Positions 7,672 through 17,777 of a DNA stretch of 64,000 nucleotides are shown one piece after another (the first letter of the stretch is position 1; each line of letters begins with the position of its first letter). The DNA is from an uncultured Flavobacteriaceae bacterium. GTDB lineage: Bacteria > Bacteroidota > Bacteroidia > Flavobacteriales > Flavobacteriaceae. Made by a program: the position numbers and the translations under genes. A model generated the notes under the pieces. The model did no database searches, had not been told where the DNA came from, and saw nothing but the letters and a program-made list of their open reading frames with translations. Location of the stretch: NCBI GenBank assembly GCA_913043275.1, contig CAJWLL010000001.1, positions 124,001-188,000 on the forward strand, written 5' to 3'.

Positions 7672-9285
7672 ATGATTAATTTTTACAAAACAGTTGCCTC
7701 ACTTTCACTGTTGATCATATTGTCATTGGGTGCTTGTGAATCTAAATCTCAAAAATATGTTCAAGCTCCTTTTTCTTCATTGGATACGTTGGCCACTAAT
7801 GACTGGTGGAATCGAAAAAACAGCAAGATCATTGATATGAAAGTGCCTAGAGATCAGGTTGTAGCTTTTGGGATTTACACCACTTCAAATAACATCCTCA
7901 AGCTCTCCGCTCAGCTTTTTCCACTTCATCCTAAGGAGACCAGAACTGTTCGATTGGAGTTATTAAAAAACAACCAATGGGAAGAGGTACAATCCCAAGA
8001 GATAAACGAAATAGGATGGTCTACCTTGTTTAGAATTGAAGATTGGGACATGAACCAATCTATAAAATACCGTTTGCTGCATGGCAAAAACTCCCAATTT
8101 GAAGGCACCATAAGAAGGGATCCCGTCGATCAGAATGAAATCAGTATGGCAGCTTTGTCCTGTAACAGTAATAAGGATAGAGGAGCCAGAGAGGAATACG
8201 TAAAAAACATCAATGCCCTAGATCCCGATTTTGTGTTTTTCGCCGGTGACCAATCCTATGACCACAAGGAACATACGGCTGCATGGTTAAAGTTTGGGTT
8301 ACAATTCAGAGAAGTTTTTAGAAACCGTCCAGCAGTTACTATTCCCGATGATCACGACATTGGTCAGGGTAATCTATGGGGCGAAAGCGGAAAAAAATCC
8401 ATTCGTAAAGATGGTAATGATGGGGGGTATTATTTTCACCCCGAATACATCAAAATGGTAGAAAGGGCACAAACCTCCCATTTGCCTGACGCCTTCCACC
8501 AAAGCCCCTTAGAACAAGGCATCAAAGCCTATTTCACCAGTTTAAAAATCGGAGGTGTAGATTTTGCCATCATAGAGGATCGAAAATTCAAATCCGGACC
8601 CAATGGAAAGATCCCCAAGCAGGGACCTAGAGCTGACCACATCAACGACCCCAGTTATAACCCCGAGTCTATCAATTTGCCTGAATTGGTCTTATTGGGA
8701 GAACTTCAGCATGAATTTTTAGAAGAATGGGGTAGTGATAAAAACGCTGAAATGAAAGCCGTTCTTTCCGCCACAGGATTTTGTGGAGGAGCCCATTTAC
8801 ATGGCAAAGCAAGTAATCGTCTCCATGCAGATTTGGATTCCAATGGTTGGCCCCAACACGGCAGAAACAAAGCCCTGAGACTGATCCAAAAAGCTGGAGC
8901 CGTTCACATTGCAGGAGATCAACACCTGCCTACGGTAATTCATCACGGCATAGAAGACTTTGAGGACGGCCCTTGGGCCTTTGTGGTTCCTGCTATTGTC
9001 AACAACTATTACAGCAGATGGTGGTGGCCCGAAGACGAAATGCCTGGTGAAAAAAACAACGACATCCTCCCTTGGACAGGACGCTATCTTGATGGTTTTA
9101 AAAATAAAATCACCATGCATGCCTATGCAAACCCTGATTCCAAATCTAGTGGAGCAGGTTTTGGTTTCGTCAGATTTAACATTGAAAAAAAGGAAGTCAC
9201 TTTTGAGTGCTGGCCCCGAAATGAAGACGTATCCCAGCCCGATGCAAAACAATTTACAGGGTGGCCAATAACGGTTAAACTTTAA
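7672..9285 (+). CDS. PhoD-like alkaline phosphatase/phosphodiesterase, lipoprotein
   Basis: 537 residues with a lipoprotein signal (LSLGAC, Cys22). The metallophosphoesterase core shows ALSCNSN, FAGDQSYDH, IPDDHDIGQGN, and later HIAGDQHLPTVIH, which fit the metal ligands of the PhoD family. PhoD enzymes release phosphate from phosphodiesters or phosphomonoesters outside the cytoplasm. The next gene, a sulfatase, begins 5 bases after the stop and an esterase follows, so this trio seems to strip ester substituents. The substrate could be a phosphorylated glycan or teichoic-acid-like polymer; unknown. Confidence 0.85.
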   Translation: MINFYKTVASLSLLIILSLGACESKSQKYVQAPFSSLDTLATNDWWNRKNSKIIDMKVPRDQVVAFGIYTTSNNILKLSAQLFPLHPKETRTVRLELLKNNQWEEVQSQEINEIGWSTLFRIEDWDMNQSIKYRLLHGKNSQFEGTIRRDPVDQNEISMAALSCNSNKDRGAREEYVKNINALDPDFVFFAGDQSYDHKEHTAAWLKFGLQFREVFRNRPAVTIPDDHDIGQGNLWGESGKKSIRKDGNDGGYYFHPEYIKMVERAQTSHLPDAFHQSPLEQGIKAYFTSLKIGGVDFAIIEDRKFKSGPNGKIPKQGPRADHINDPSYNPESINLPELVLLGELQHEFLEEWGSDKNAEMKAVLSATGFCGGAHLHGKASNRLHADLDSNGWPQHGRNKALRLIQKAGAVHIAGDQHLPTVIHHGIEDFEDGPWAFVVPAIVNNYYSRWWWPEDEMPGEKNNDILPWTGRYLDGFKNKITMHAYANPDSKSSGAGFGFVRFNIEKKEVTFECWPRNEDVSQPDAKQFTGWPITVKL

Positions 9286-9290
9286 AATTT

Positions 9291-10715
9291 TTGATAAAAA
9301 AACTTTATTTACTTTCATTACTCTTGTGTTTCGGTTGTTCTGAGCCCTCCAAAAATAAAGTCACCCGTCCCAATGTCCTTTTTATCTTGGTGGATGATTT
9401 GGGGTGGAAAGATCTGGGTTGTTATGGAAGTTCTTTTTACGAAACCCCCAATATTGACAGGTTTGCCGATATGGGTTTTCGTTTTTCTCAGGCCTATTCT
9501 GCTCATCCCGTATGCTCTCCCACACGCGCAGCCATCATGACCGGTAAACACCCCACCCGATTAAACATCACTGATTGGATTCCCGGTCAGGATCCCAAAG
9601 ACCGAAAACTACTCGGACCAATTGACCTTCATGCTTTACCATTGGAAGAGACCACCTTGGCCGAGGCCATGAAAAAAGAAGGTTATAAAACTTTTTTTGC
9701 TGGAAAATGGCACTTGGGCGACGAGGGTTTTTTCCCCGAAGATCAGGGATTTGAAATCAATAAAGGTGGGCATCACAAGGGCTCACCCCCTGGAGGATAT
9801 TATTCGCCATATAAAAACCCCAGATTGGAGGATGGACCTCAGGGAGAGCAGCTGACCGATCGACTAACCGATGAATCGCTGAGGTTCATTTCCCAAAATC
9901 AAGACAATCCCTTTTTACTCTATCTATCCTATTATACCGTTCATACTCCTATTCAAGCTCACCTAGATCACTTGCCAAAGTTCCAGGTGAAAAAGAAAAC
10001 ATTAAAAGATACTTTGGCCCTCAAAATAAAAGATCAAGGCGGTTATACTGTACAGAATCAATATAATGTAGACTATGCCTCTATGGTATATGCCTTAGAC
10101 AAAAATGTGGGCAGATTGATCGATCAATTGGAAGCGCATGATTTGTTGGACAATACTCTTATCATTTTCACCTCCGATAATGGTGGATTGACCACTCTTG
10201 AGAAAAAGGGACGTACTGCTCCTACCAGTGTTTTGCCTTTACGGGCTGGAAAAGGATGGGTATATGAAGGAGGGATCAGAGTTCCCCTTATCATCAAACC
10301 CCCTCAAAACAAGATAGCTAAGGTAATTGACCTTCCTGCCATTAGTATGGACTTTTACCCCACTATTTTGGAGTATACCAATATTCCAATGCAGCCCAAT
10401 CAACATCAAGACGGCATTAGTCTAAAACCCCTTATGGAGGATAAAACTGACAAAACCCACGCTATAATGGTTTGGGATTTTCCCCACTATCATGGCAGTG
10501 GTTGGACGCCTGGAAGAGCCTTGCGAAAAGGTTCTTGGAAAGTCGTATATTTCTTCGAAGAAGATCGCTATGAACTCTATCAAATTGAGCAAGACTCTGA
10601 AGAAAAAATAGACTTAGCCAATAAAGAAGTGGAGAAGCTCGACGAATTGAAAAAATTTTTAAACGATTGGGTTAAGGAAATGGGTGCACAATCCCCAATA
10701 AAAAAAAAGTCTTAA
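9291..10715 (+). CDS. Sulfatase, S1 family, Cys-type lipoprotein
   Basis: 474 residues starting at TTG 9291, the only start that keeps the signal peptide and lipobox (LLCFGCSEPS, Cys16). The metal motif LVDDLGW is at about 33-39. The formylglycine motif CSPTRAAIMTGKH starts at Cys75. FAGKWHLG and TSDNGG complete the S1 set. Sulfatases remove sulfate esters from sugars after the Cys is oxidised to formylglycine. It sits 5 bases after a PhoD-like gene and 5 before an esterase gene. Its sugar target is unknown. Confidence 0.92.
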   Translation: MIKKLYLLSLLLCFGCSEPSKNKVTRPNVLFILVDDLGWKDLGCYGSSFYETPNIDRFADMGFRFSQAYSAHPVCSPTRAAIMTGKHPTRLNITDWIPGQDPKDRKLLGPIDLHALPLEETTLAEAMKKEGYKTFFAGKWHLGDEGFFPEDQGFEINKGGHHKGSPPGGYYSPYKNPRLEDGPQGEQLTDRLTDESLRFISQNQDNPFLLYLSYYTVHTPIQAHLDHLPKFQVKKKTLKDTLALKIKDQGGYTVQNQYNVDYASMVYALDKNVGRLIDQLEAHDLLDNTLIIFTSDNGGLTTLEKKGRTAPTSVLPLRAGKGWVYEGGIRVPLIIKPPQNKIAKVIDLPAISMDFYPTILEYTNIPMQPNQHQDGISLKPLMEDKTDKTHAIMVWDFPHYHGSGWTPGRALRKGSWKVVYFFEEDRYELYQIEQDSEEKIDLANKEVEKLDELKKFLNDWVKEMGAQSPIKKKS

Positions 10716-10719
10716 GACA

Positions 10720-11520
10720 ATGAAGAAAGTATTTCGGCTAATTTTTATATTGTTTTTTGCGGCGAGTTTTGCACAGTCAACTCCATACAAAACCTTGACC
10801 GATATTCCCTACTATGAAAATCCGGTTGATGGTACTTATCAAGAAGAGCGCTGTAAGTTGGATTTGTATTATCCTGTTGACAATCAAAATTTTCCAACGG
10901 TTGTATGGTTTCATGGGGGCGGACTCAAAAGTGGTTCAAAAGCAATTCCAGAGCAGTTAAAAGGCAAAGATCTTGCTGTTGTGGCTGTAAACTATCGCTT
11001 GCACCCAAAGGTGAATGCTCCAAAATACATTGAAGATGCGGCAGCTGCAGTCGCATGGGTATTTAAAAATATCGATCGCTACGGCGGGGACAACAAGCAG
11101 ATCTACGTCTGTGGATTTTCGTCAGGAGGCTATTTGTCTTTAATGGTGAGTTTGGACCAAAAATGGTTGAAAAAATATAAGTTAGAGGCCAATCAAATCA
11201 AAGGTGTCATTACGCTATCGGCTACTACTTTTACTAACCATACCATTCGAAAAGAATACGGAATGGAGATTACCCAAGCACTTATTGATCACTATGCCCC
11301 GGTATACTCCGCTCGCGGTGACGCCCCACGCATTACATTGATTACGGGAGACCGTGAAAAGGAATTTTTTGGTATGTATGAAGAAAATGCTTATTTGAGA
11401 AGAATGTTAAAGATCAATGGACATGAGAAAAATGAACTGATAGAAATAGGAGGATATGGACATGAGATTACCGAGGCAGGGTTACCATTACTTTTAAAAA
11501 GAATCGAGTTTTTAAAATGA
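10720..11520 (+). CDS. Secreted alpha/beta-hydrolase, esterase/lipase type
   Basis: 266 residues with a signal peptide ending at about FAQ. An HGGG oxyanion motif is near 66-69, the nucleophile elbow GFSSGG near 133-138, a late acid in ITGDREK and a late GHE that gives the catalytic His. This is the bacterial carboxylesterase type seen among carbohydrate esterases such as acetyl or feruloyl esterases. It is last in the PhoD-sulfatase-esterase operon and probably removes acyl groups from the same substrate. Confidence 0.85.
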   Translation: MKKVFRLIFILFFAASFAQSTPYKTLTDIPYYENPVDGTYQEERCKLDLYYPVDNQNFPTVVWFHGGGLKSGSKAIPEQLKGKDLAVVAVNYRLHPKVNAPKYIEDAAAAVAWVFKNIDRYGGDNKQIYVCGFSSGGYLSLMVSLDQKWLKKYKLEANQIKGVITLSATTFTNHTIRKEYGMEITQALIDHYAPVYSARGDAPRITLITGDREKEFFGMYEENAYLRRMLKINGHEKNELIEIGGYGHEITEAGLPLLLKRIEFLK

Positions 11521-11739
11521 TATGCTTATTAGTTATAGGCACAGTAAATAATATCAGCACTGATAAAAAATATAAAATTTCGAGAGAGTTAATCTAGTCA
11601 ACTGTCCAAACTTCTTCATGATAAATAAAGGTTAGCTATTAAACTCCTGTATCAAAATAAGCTTTTGGTAATCCTTTCTTTCGAGCTAATGATTTTTAAT
11701 TTTAATAAAAACGGGAGGGGTTAATGGGGGCGTATTTTA

Positions 11740-13878
11740 TTAATTTAAAGAACTGAAGGATGATGCTGGAAGCCCCTCTATATTGAATAAAGTCGCCTCA
11801 AAATAATTTTTCCATCCATATCTAACATTTTTTGGTTTTTTCACGATTGACGAACTAACCTTTACCTTGTTATTTAAAATTTTAGCTATAGCGGGGTAAA
11901 AAATATTGTCCTCTCCAGCAATTTCGAAACCATCTAAATCTCCCTTTGCCATCAATCCAGACCCAACGTGATCAAATGAAATTTCAATTGACCCCTTTTT
12001 TGACTTATGTTTGGAATAAAGCGGTCCAGAATCCACTATATTATAATTGTAATCCCTATTTAATGCCAATAGAGCTAGTCTTTTTCCAACATCTTGCTTG
12101 TTTGGTGGATGGCCGTTATCTTTTTCTCCTATATCTAACAAAACAGCCATTCCTGTATTAAAAGTTTTTTGTAGGGCCAATCTTTGAACTTCCCTTAATT
12201 CATGTGAAGATTGATTATCACTATAAATATATGGAGCAATTTGAGCATAATAAAAGGGGAAGTTATACCCCCATCTCTCTCTCCAATCATCAATCATACC
12301 CGAAAATAATTCAAGATATTCATTATATTCAGTCACATTTGCCTCCCCCTGATACCATATTACGCCTTTGACAGTATAGGGAATCAAAGGATTAAGCATC
12401 TCCTCAAAGGAAATTGAATTCCCATAAGGAGAGTTGATAACATAACCTCTGTGGATATTTTCTTCAATTTCTTTATAATTGCTTATTAAATTATTAAGGG
12501 GATAACTATGAACTAATACAGAGCTCCCATTTGTGATGAAAGCATGATGCTTAAATTTAAATTCATTTAACTTTACAGAAATAGAGGTGTTTTTATTTTT
12601 TAAAATAACAGGACTTCTAAATCCTCCATCTCCAGCAAGGTTTGTAATCCTAATTGCTATTAAGTTTTCTCCCTTTTTCAGAAGATTCCTTTGAATTTTA
12701 TAGTTCCTTTTTCCATCGATAGAAAAAGAATTCCCGATTAATTTTTCGTTAAAAAATGTTTGATCAATATGATCAATTCCTTTGTCTATTTCTAACGTGA
12801 AATCTTTGCTGATATCATCAATTAATATTTTAGTCCTAAGCCAAACAATTCCACTTGAGAGGGAAGTTTTATCAGATTTAAAAATATATTTAAAGATTCC
12901 ATTTTTTATTTTCAATTCATCTTGATAGATTGATTTTGGAATATAATTCCATTTAGAATCATCAAAATCAAATTTTTTATATTTAGTGTCGTTTAGGTCT
13001 AAATCAATCCAACGACTTTTATTTTTCCCCCATAAATCAATGTTCCATACAATTTTCTCATTCCATAGAAAATAGGGTTTTGGCAAATCATATGTTATAA
13101 GCCCTAGTTCTTTTTTGTTGAGTTCAGCAATCGAATCGTTATACCTTAACCTTTCAATTTTGACTAAATCATCATCAATATTTTTTGGTACTATATTCTT
13201 AGTTGGTCCAAGTTCTTTTAATTTTTTGTTGCTAATCCAAGACTTGATATTAGTTCCTCCCCAGCTTGAACTTATTATTCCAATTGGGACATTTAATTTT
13301 AGGTGTAACTCTCTGGCAAAAAAATAAGCAGCTGCACTAAATTTTGATGCATTTTTAGGAGTTGTTTTTACCCACTTTTGATTTTTAAGACTTTCACCTG
13401 TTAAATCTTCTAGAACACTAAAAAATCTTAGATTATTGTAATTTGCATTTTTAATTTCTTCCTCCTGATTTTCGATACAATTTTCACAAGGATTTAATAT
13501 CATTCCCATATTCGATTGCCCAGATGCAAGCCAGACTTCTCCTATTAAAACATCTCTATATTTGATTGTTTTTTCTGAACTTTTAACCTCTACCTCATAA
13601 GGACCTCCAGCGGGAGGGGTTAAAAGTTTAAGCTCCCAATTCCCTCTATTATCAGCTATAATTGAATTAGTTTCCCCCCAACTACCAGTAACGATTATTC
13701 GATTGTTTGGATTGGATTTCCCCCAAAATACTACACCTTTTTTTTGTTGAAGCACCATATGGTCAGAAAAAAATGAACTTAATTCAAGTTGATGTGATAC
13801 TTCTTGAGTACTTACTTTTGAATGAAAGCAAAAGCAAAATATAAAACCAAATTTTAAAAATAAAGTCAAGTTTTTCAT
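11740..13878 (-). CDS. Sialate O-acetylesterase-like carbohydrate esterase (copy 1)
   Basis: 712 residues with a signal peptide. An N-terminal beta domain (SDHMVLQQ, VFWGKSNP) is followed by an SGNH esterase core: LIGEVWLASGQSNM with the catalytic Ser, IIGSSWGGT-like IISSSWGGT, IWYQGEAN, and DIGEKDNGHPPNKQDVGKR with the probable Asp/His. A jelly-roll-like insert sits in the middle. The family removes acetyl groups from sialic acid, xylan or other glycans. It is 17 bases after the GH-A glycosidase gene, so both are likely one transcript. A close paralogue lies at 42001-44145, matching motif for motif. Confidence 0.88.
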   Translation of the reverse strand: MKNLTLFLKFGFIFCFCFHSKVSTQEVSHQLELSSFFSDHMVLQQKKGVVFWGKSNPNNRIIVTGSWGETNSIIADNRGNWELKLLTPPAGGPYEVEVKSSEKTIKYRDVLIGEVWLASGQSNMGMILNPCENCIENQEEEIKNANYNNLRFFSVLEDLTGESLKNQKWVKTTPKNASKFSAAAYFFARELHLKLNVPIGIISSSWGGTNIKSWISNKKLKELGPTKNIVPKNIDDDLVKIERLRYNDSIAELNKKELGLITYDLPKPYFLWNEKIVWNIDLWGKNKSRWIDLDLNDTKYKKFDFDDSKWNYIPKSIYQDELKIKNGIFKYIFKSDKTSLSSGIVWLRTKILIDDISKDFTLEIDKGIDHIDQTFFNEKLIGNSFSIDGKRNYKIQRNLLKKGENLIAIRITNLAGDGGFRSPVILKNKNTSISVKLNEFKFKHHAFITNGSSVLVHSYPLNNLISNYKEIEENIHRGYVINSPYGNSISFEEMLNPLIPYTVKGVIWYQGEANVTEYNEYLELFSGMIDDWRERWGYNFPFYYAQIAPYIYSDNQSSHELREVQRLALQKTFNTGMAVLLDIGEKDNGHPPNKQDVGKRLALLALNRDYNYNIVDSGPLYSKHKSKKGSIEISFDHVGSGLMAKGDLDGFEIAGEDNIFYPAIAKILNNKVKVSSSIVKKPKNVRYGWKNYFEATLFNIEGLPASSFSSLN

Positions 13879-13895
13879 ATTCTAAAATGTTATCT

Positions 13896-15161
13896 CTAAT
13901 TTTTATTCATGCTCGAGATGGTTTGTTTAATAAATTCTACTTCCTTCTTTGAAAAGGGTTCGAGATTTTCATCAAATATATCATGATGCCATTGAGCGGG
14001 TGGATTAGAAAAAGTAGAGTCCCAACTTTTCCAAGGGTAAATCGTATTTGTTTTTCCTGAAACAAATCCCCAGTTATATGCAGCCACTCTGTGTTTTTTG
14101 AATAGAGGTAAATAGGCGTAAAAGGTGTTACCTTCACTCTCAACCCAACCACTTGTGTTATTTCCTCTATTAAGAAACTCGGTACACATCAATGGTCTAT
14201 TGTAATCAGTCAATTGACCAATTCTCTTGATTCCCATTGCCTTGTTGCCATATTCGTGAAATGAAATGATATCTGAACTACTCAAAATGAATTGATTTAA
14301 GTCTGATAAGGCATCAAAGTCATCCCACTCTGATGTCCACTCCCATATTCCTGTGGTGATGGGTTGGGAAGGATTAACCGAGCGAATCCATTGAACTGCT
14401 TTTTTAAGCAATTGAAGTGTATAGTGTTGTTTATCCCTTTTATCGTCGATTTGATTCAAATTATAGGATGGGTAATTTTCATCAGTAATTTTAACTCCAT
14501 TTTTATTGTAAAGCTCTTGGGTTCTCTCTTTAGAAATTTCATGAGAAGCAATTCCCAATTGTCCCGGCTCATTGTATAAATCCCATATCAAAACTCTTTG
14601 GTCGTTGGCAAAGTGCCGAACAATACCTTTGACATAAGATTCTAATTTGTAATGGTTAATGGTATCCCTGAGAAGTTTTGCTCCAGGTGATTGAACCCAG
14701 CCTGAGTTATGAACAAATGGTAGAGGCTCTGGTTGTTTGCCCAATAGGGGTTGAGGATGCCAGACATCATCAAAGAAAACCAACATGGTTTTGATACCGT
14801 ACTTATCTGAAAGAGACAGATATTGATCTATTCTTTGAATAAAGCCAAGAGAATCTTGCTCCCAAAGTAAATCGTGCAAAAAAACTCTATGGGTGTTCAT
14901 CCCAATGTTTGCCGAGAGCTCTAGTTCCCGATCAATTAAACCTATGTCAAAAGTCTCTTTCTGCCAAAATTCAAGCTGATTGATAGCCGAACTGCTAATA
15001 AAATTAGTGCCTACAAGCCAAGGTTGTTCTTCATACCATTTCCATGCCTTTTCTTCTGTCCATCGTCCAAACTGTTTGTCAATATGTGTATCACAAGATT
15101 TGATTAAAATTAATCCTGCAGTAAATACTAGTAACTTCGAAACGAATAATATTTTTCCCAT
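13896..15161 (-). CDS. Clan GH-A glycoside hydrolase (GH5-like), lipoprotein
   Basis: 421 residues with lipobox Cys23 (LILIKSC). It reads as a TIM-barrel glycosidase: W-x-VGTNF near 48-54, HRVFLHDLLW, an acid/base Glu in WDLYNEPG (about 198), FHEYG, and a nucleophile Glu in CTEF (about 328). Relatives in Bacteroidota are often called cellulase-like or 1,4-beta-xylanase, but the exact family and substrate are uncertain. The acetylesterase gene follows 17 bases downstream, suggesting the two act on the same O-acetylated glycan at the cell surface. Confidence 0.8.
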   Translation of the reverse strand: MGKILFVSKLLVFTAGLILIKSCDTHIDKQFGRWTEEKAWKWYEEQPWLVGTNFISSSAINQLEFWQKETFDIGLIDRELELSANIGMNTHRVFLHDLLWEQDSLGFIQRIDQYLSLSDKYGIKTMLVFFDDVWHPQPLLGKQPEPLPFVHNSGWVQSPGAKLLRDTINHYKLESYVKGIVRHFANDQRVLIWDLYNEPGQLGIASHEISKERTQELYNKNGVKITDENYPSYNLNQIDDKRDKQHYTLQLLKKAVQWIRSVNPSQPITTGIWEWTSEWDDFDALSDLNQFILSSSDIISFHEYGNKAMGIKRIGQLTDYNRPLMCTEFLNRGNNTSGWVESEGNTFYAYLPLFKKHRVAAYNWGFVSGKTNTIYPWKSWDSTFSNPPAQWHHDIFDENLEPFSKKEVEFIKQTISSMNKN

Positions 15162-15566
15162 TCAATTATTATTATGAGTTGTTGTTTTCAAAAATTATTT
15201 ATCAAATTAATTTGTGTTTAACCAAACAGTCATCTCACCAACTTTTCTGTTAGCCCAGGCATAATAGGGTATCATTGTTATTTTCTTAGGGTTTTGTTGT
15301 TTTAGGATTGTATTTTTAGATAAGTAATTGATTTATAAAAAGTCTTAATTTTTTAAAGTTTAAATAGTTAAACTATTGAAATTTATAGATTCTAAAATTC
15401 GGAAAGAAACTAATCTTCTGATTGGGCTAGGCGGAATATTTGTCTTTGCTATTATTTTTAATACTCTTTTGTGGGCTAGGGTTAACAATACAGAAAAACA
15501 CTTTTATCAACTGTTTTTTTCAAAATAAAGATATTAGAAAAATACTTAAGTAAAAATCTGATTATA
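15162..15566. other. 405-base AT-rich gap between two minus-strand genes
   Basis: No named gene, RNA or mobile element was recognised. The only coding-like stretch is a 50-codon plus-strand frame at 15376-15528, listed separately. No exact CAAAnnTA box (minus-strand -7 element) was seen upstream of the GH-A gene. Confidence 0.5.
15376..15528 (+). CDS. Possible 50-residue membrane peptide or gene remnant
   Basis: The frame opens after TAA at 15361, has TTG but no ATG start, and encodes 50 residues: a basic N-terminus (KIRKETN), one hydrophobic stretch (LLIGLGGIFVFAIIFNTLLW) and a polar tail. The amino-acid pattern looks more protein-like than random AT-rich DNA. It could be a small membrane protein, or the last helix of a lost transporter. 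No homology is claimed. Confidence 0.3.
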   Translation: MKFIDSKIRKETNLLIGLGGIFVFAIIFNTLLWARVNNTEKHFYQLFFSK

Positions 15567-17777
15567 TTATTTGTGAATTTGATGATAGGAATGATGAATT
15601 TTTTTTGTAAAATTTAACTTATTAAAAGGAACTTGATTAAGTTCTCTTTTATTTTCGAGAACTTCGTACTTTTTATTGGGCTCTATATTAGTAAAAACTT
15701 GAGTTTTACCGTTGGGCCAATTAATTGAAAGTTTTTTAATTGATTTACTCTTACCCAAACCTATCTCTGACTGAAGGGAACTTGAGCCAAAACTTCCTCC
15801 AGTATTAATAGTTCTATATATCTTCTTTCCATTATCGAGTTCAATTGTCAAAAAAGATCCTATTGCACTACGATTCGATGACTTACCAATCAATTTAAAA
15901 ACTACCCAATTATTGTTTGAGTTTGGATTTTCAAAACAGATATTTGGATAAGTATCCCCTTCATATGAACCTCCCATAACAGCATACAAATCTTGGTCCC
16001 CATCATTATCAAGGTCAGCAAAACCGACCCCATGTCCTTTTTGAATGTGGCCAAACCTACCAGTTAATGTTACCTCATCAAAGCGCTTTCCGTCTAAATT
16101 TCTAAACATTCTGTTGGGAATAGTTGATGTTAAATATGGCGAACCGTTTCCAATATAAAAATCCAACCAGCCATCATTATCAATATCTCCAAAATTTGAA
16201 CCCATTGCATACATACTTATGTCTATATCAAAATCAATACTACTTTCGGTAAATGTCTCATTCCCGTTATTAATAAATAATTTTGATTTTTCTGATGCAA
16301 CAAATCTGCCTTCAATTTCTTTCAAAAAATCTGCATTAAGATTTGATAGATTTCTAGAATCATAACTTGCAACAAAAATGTCATTAAATCCATCATTATT
16401 AACATCCCAAATCCAACACGGAAAACTAAAAGAAGGATCTTCAACACCTGCATTTTTTGAAATATCATTAAAAACTCCAAAGTTGTTTTTAAATAGAAAA
16501 TTTTTTCCTCCTAAAACAGAAACAAACAAATCAGGCCATTGATCATTATTAATATCACCAAACACAACCCCTTTAATAAATCCATTGATTTTATTTAGAT
16601 TATATTTTTTTGATTGCTCTAAAAACTTACCATTACCTTGATTAATGAATAGCTCACAAGGATTATATTCATTTCCAATAAACAGGTCCAAGTAGCCATC
16701 TTTATTTACATCAGCCCAAGATGCAGTTTGGGTTGGATAAAAAGACAATATTCCAGATGATTTAGTAACGTCAGTGAATGTGCCGTCTCCATTATTTCTA
16801 AGTAGTGAATTTGGATGATTTCCACTTGAGCCAAGCCAAGCCCCTCTTAAAATTAGAATATCTATGTGTCCGTCGTTGTTGTAATCGGCATGCAAACAGT
16901 TTAATCCACTTAGGATACCATTCAATCCTGCTTTAATGGTAACATCATCAAACCCAAAACCTGTGTTAAAAAATAATTTACATTGATCCTCCGTCCCATA
17001 GGAAGTTGTAAAAACATCTATCTTTCCATCATTATTAAAATCTTCTAAACACACCCCACCAGACAAGCCATTAACATCAATCCCCAATTTAGTAGCTATC
17101 TCTTTAAATGGAGGAAAATTAACTTTTTCATTATCAGAAACATATTTAACAAAATAATCTTTTGGAACCTCCTCTGGATATTCACCAATTGTCATGTGTG
17201 CAACATTCAATAACCATTTATACTTTTCGCTGGGATATGTTTTATAGATCTTTGTGAAAATTTCAATCGCTTTTTTGGAGCCCATTTTTTCTTTGTGTTG
17301 CCCTTTCTCTAATAATGGAATAATACAGGAGAATTCATTATGATTATTTGAACAATTAGTTATCTCTCCTAATCTAAAGTAAGCCATTCCAAGAGTCTCC
17401 ATTAGTGGTAATTTAGTCATTATTAATTCATCATAGGAAGTATTATCATTTTTAATCCTGCCTTCAATTTCTTTAATACATTCTATGTTTCTTCCTCCTA
17501 GTAATAACTCATTACAATAGCTACTCCAAATCATGTATTTTAGTTTCTTAGGTGAATTAGGCATCAATTTTTTTAAATACTGTGCACGTTTATTATTCCA
17601 GTGTAAATATTTTATTGGGTTACTATCAGAATTAATTTTTTTTAAAACCTCAACCATTTGTTGTGTTTCGATATCAGTAAAATTCTTTAAAGAATTAGAA
17701 TTTTCATTATTGGCACATCCTATCAGGATGGTCAAAGAAAAAAAAAGAAAATTTTTAAAATAAAATTTTAAAGTCAC
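15567..17777 (-). CDS. CRTAC1-like VCBS/FG-GAP repeat lipoprotein with ASPIC/UnbV tail (copy 1)
   Basis: 736 residues with a lipobox at Cys21 (TILIGC). An alpha-helical N-terminal part of about 200 residues precedes at least seven calcium-binding-like repeats of the DxNxDGxxD type (DFNNDGKID, DYNNDGHID, DVNKDGYLD, DINNDQWPD, DVNNDGFND, DIDNDGWLD, DLDNDGDQD). An ASPIC/UnbV domain closes it (GSFGSSSLQSEIGLG, INWPNGKTQVF). These surface beta-propellers are common beside SusC/SusD and may bind glycan, but no activity is proven. Its first 23 bases overlap the end of the DUF255 gene upstream. Confidence 0.87.
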   Translation of the reverse strand: MTLKFYFKNFLFFSLTILIGCANNENSNSLKNFTDIETQQMVEVLKKINSDSNPIKYLHWNNKRAQYLKKLMPNSPKKLKYMIWSSYCNELLLGGRNIECIKEIEGRIKNDNTSYDELIMTKLPLMETLGMAYFRLGEITNCSNNHNEFSCIIPLLEKGQHKEKMGSKKAIEIFTKIYKTYPSEKYKWLLNVAHMTIGEYPEEVPKDYFVKYVSDNEKVNFPPFKEIATKLGIDVNGLSGGVCLEDFNNDGKIDVFTTSYGTEDQCKLFFNTGFGFDDVTIKAGLNGILSGLNCLHADYNNDGHIDILILRGAWLGSSGNHPNSLLRNNGDGTFTDVTKSSGILSFYPTQTASWADVNKDGYLDLFIGNEYNPCELFINQGNGKFLEQSKKYNLNKINGFIKGVVFGDINNDQWPDLFVSVLGGKNFLFKNNFGVFNDISKNAGVEDPSFSFPCWIWDVNNDGFNDIFVASYDSRNLSNLNADFLKEIEGRFVASEKSKLFINNGNETFTESSIDFDIDISMYAMGSNFGDIDNDGWLDFYIGNGSPYLTSTIPNRMFRNLDGKRFDEVTLTGRFGHIQKGHGVGFADLDNDGDQDLYAVMGGSYEGDTYPNICFENPNSNNNWVVFKLIGKSSNRSAIGSFLTIELDNGKKIYRTINTGGSFGSSSLQSEIGLGKSKSIKKLSINWPNGKTQVFTNIEPNKKYEVLENKRELNQVPFNKLNFTKKIHHSYHQIHK

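Noticed and set aside
8797-9318. 173-residue minus-strand frame
   Set aside because: It is a shadow of the conserved end of the PhoD-like gene.
11552-11565. TATCAG-CA-CTGATA palindrome after the esterase gene
   Set aside because: The stem is short with a two-base loop and lacks a T-run in the sense needed for a terminator.
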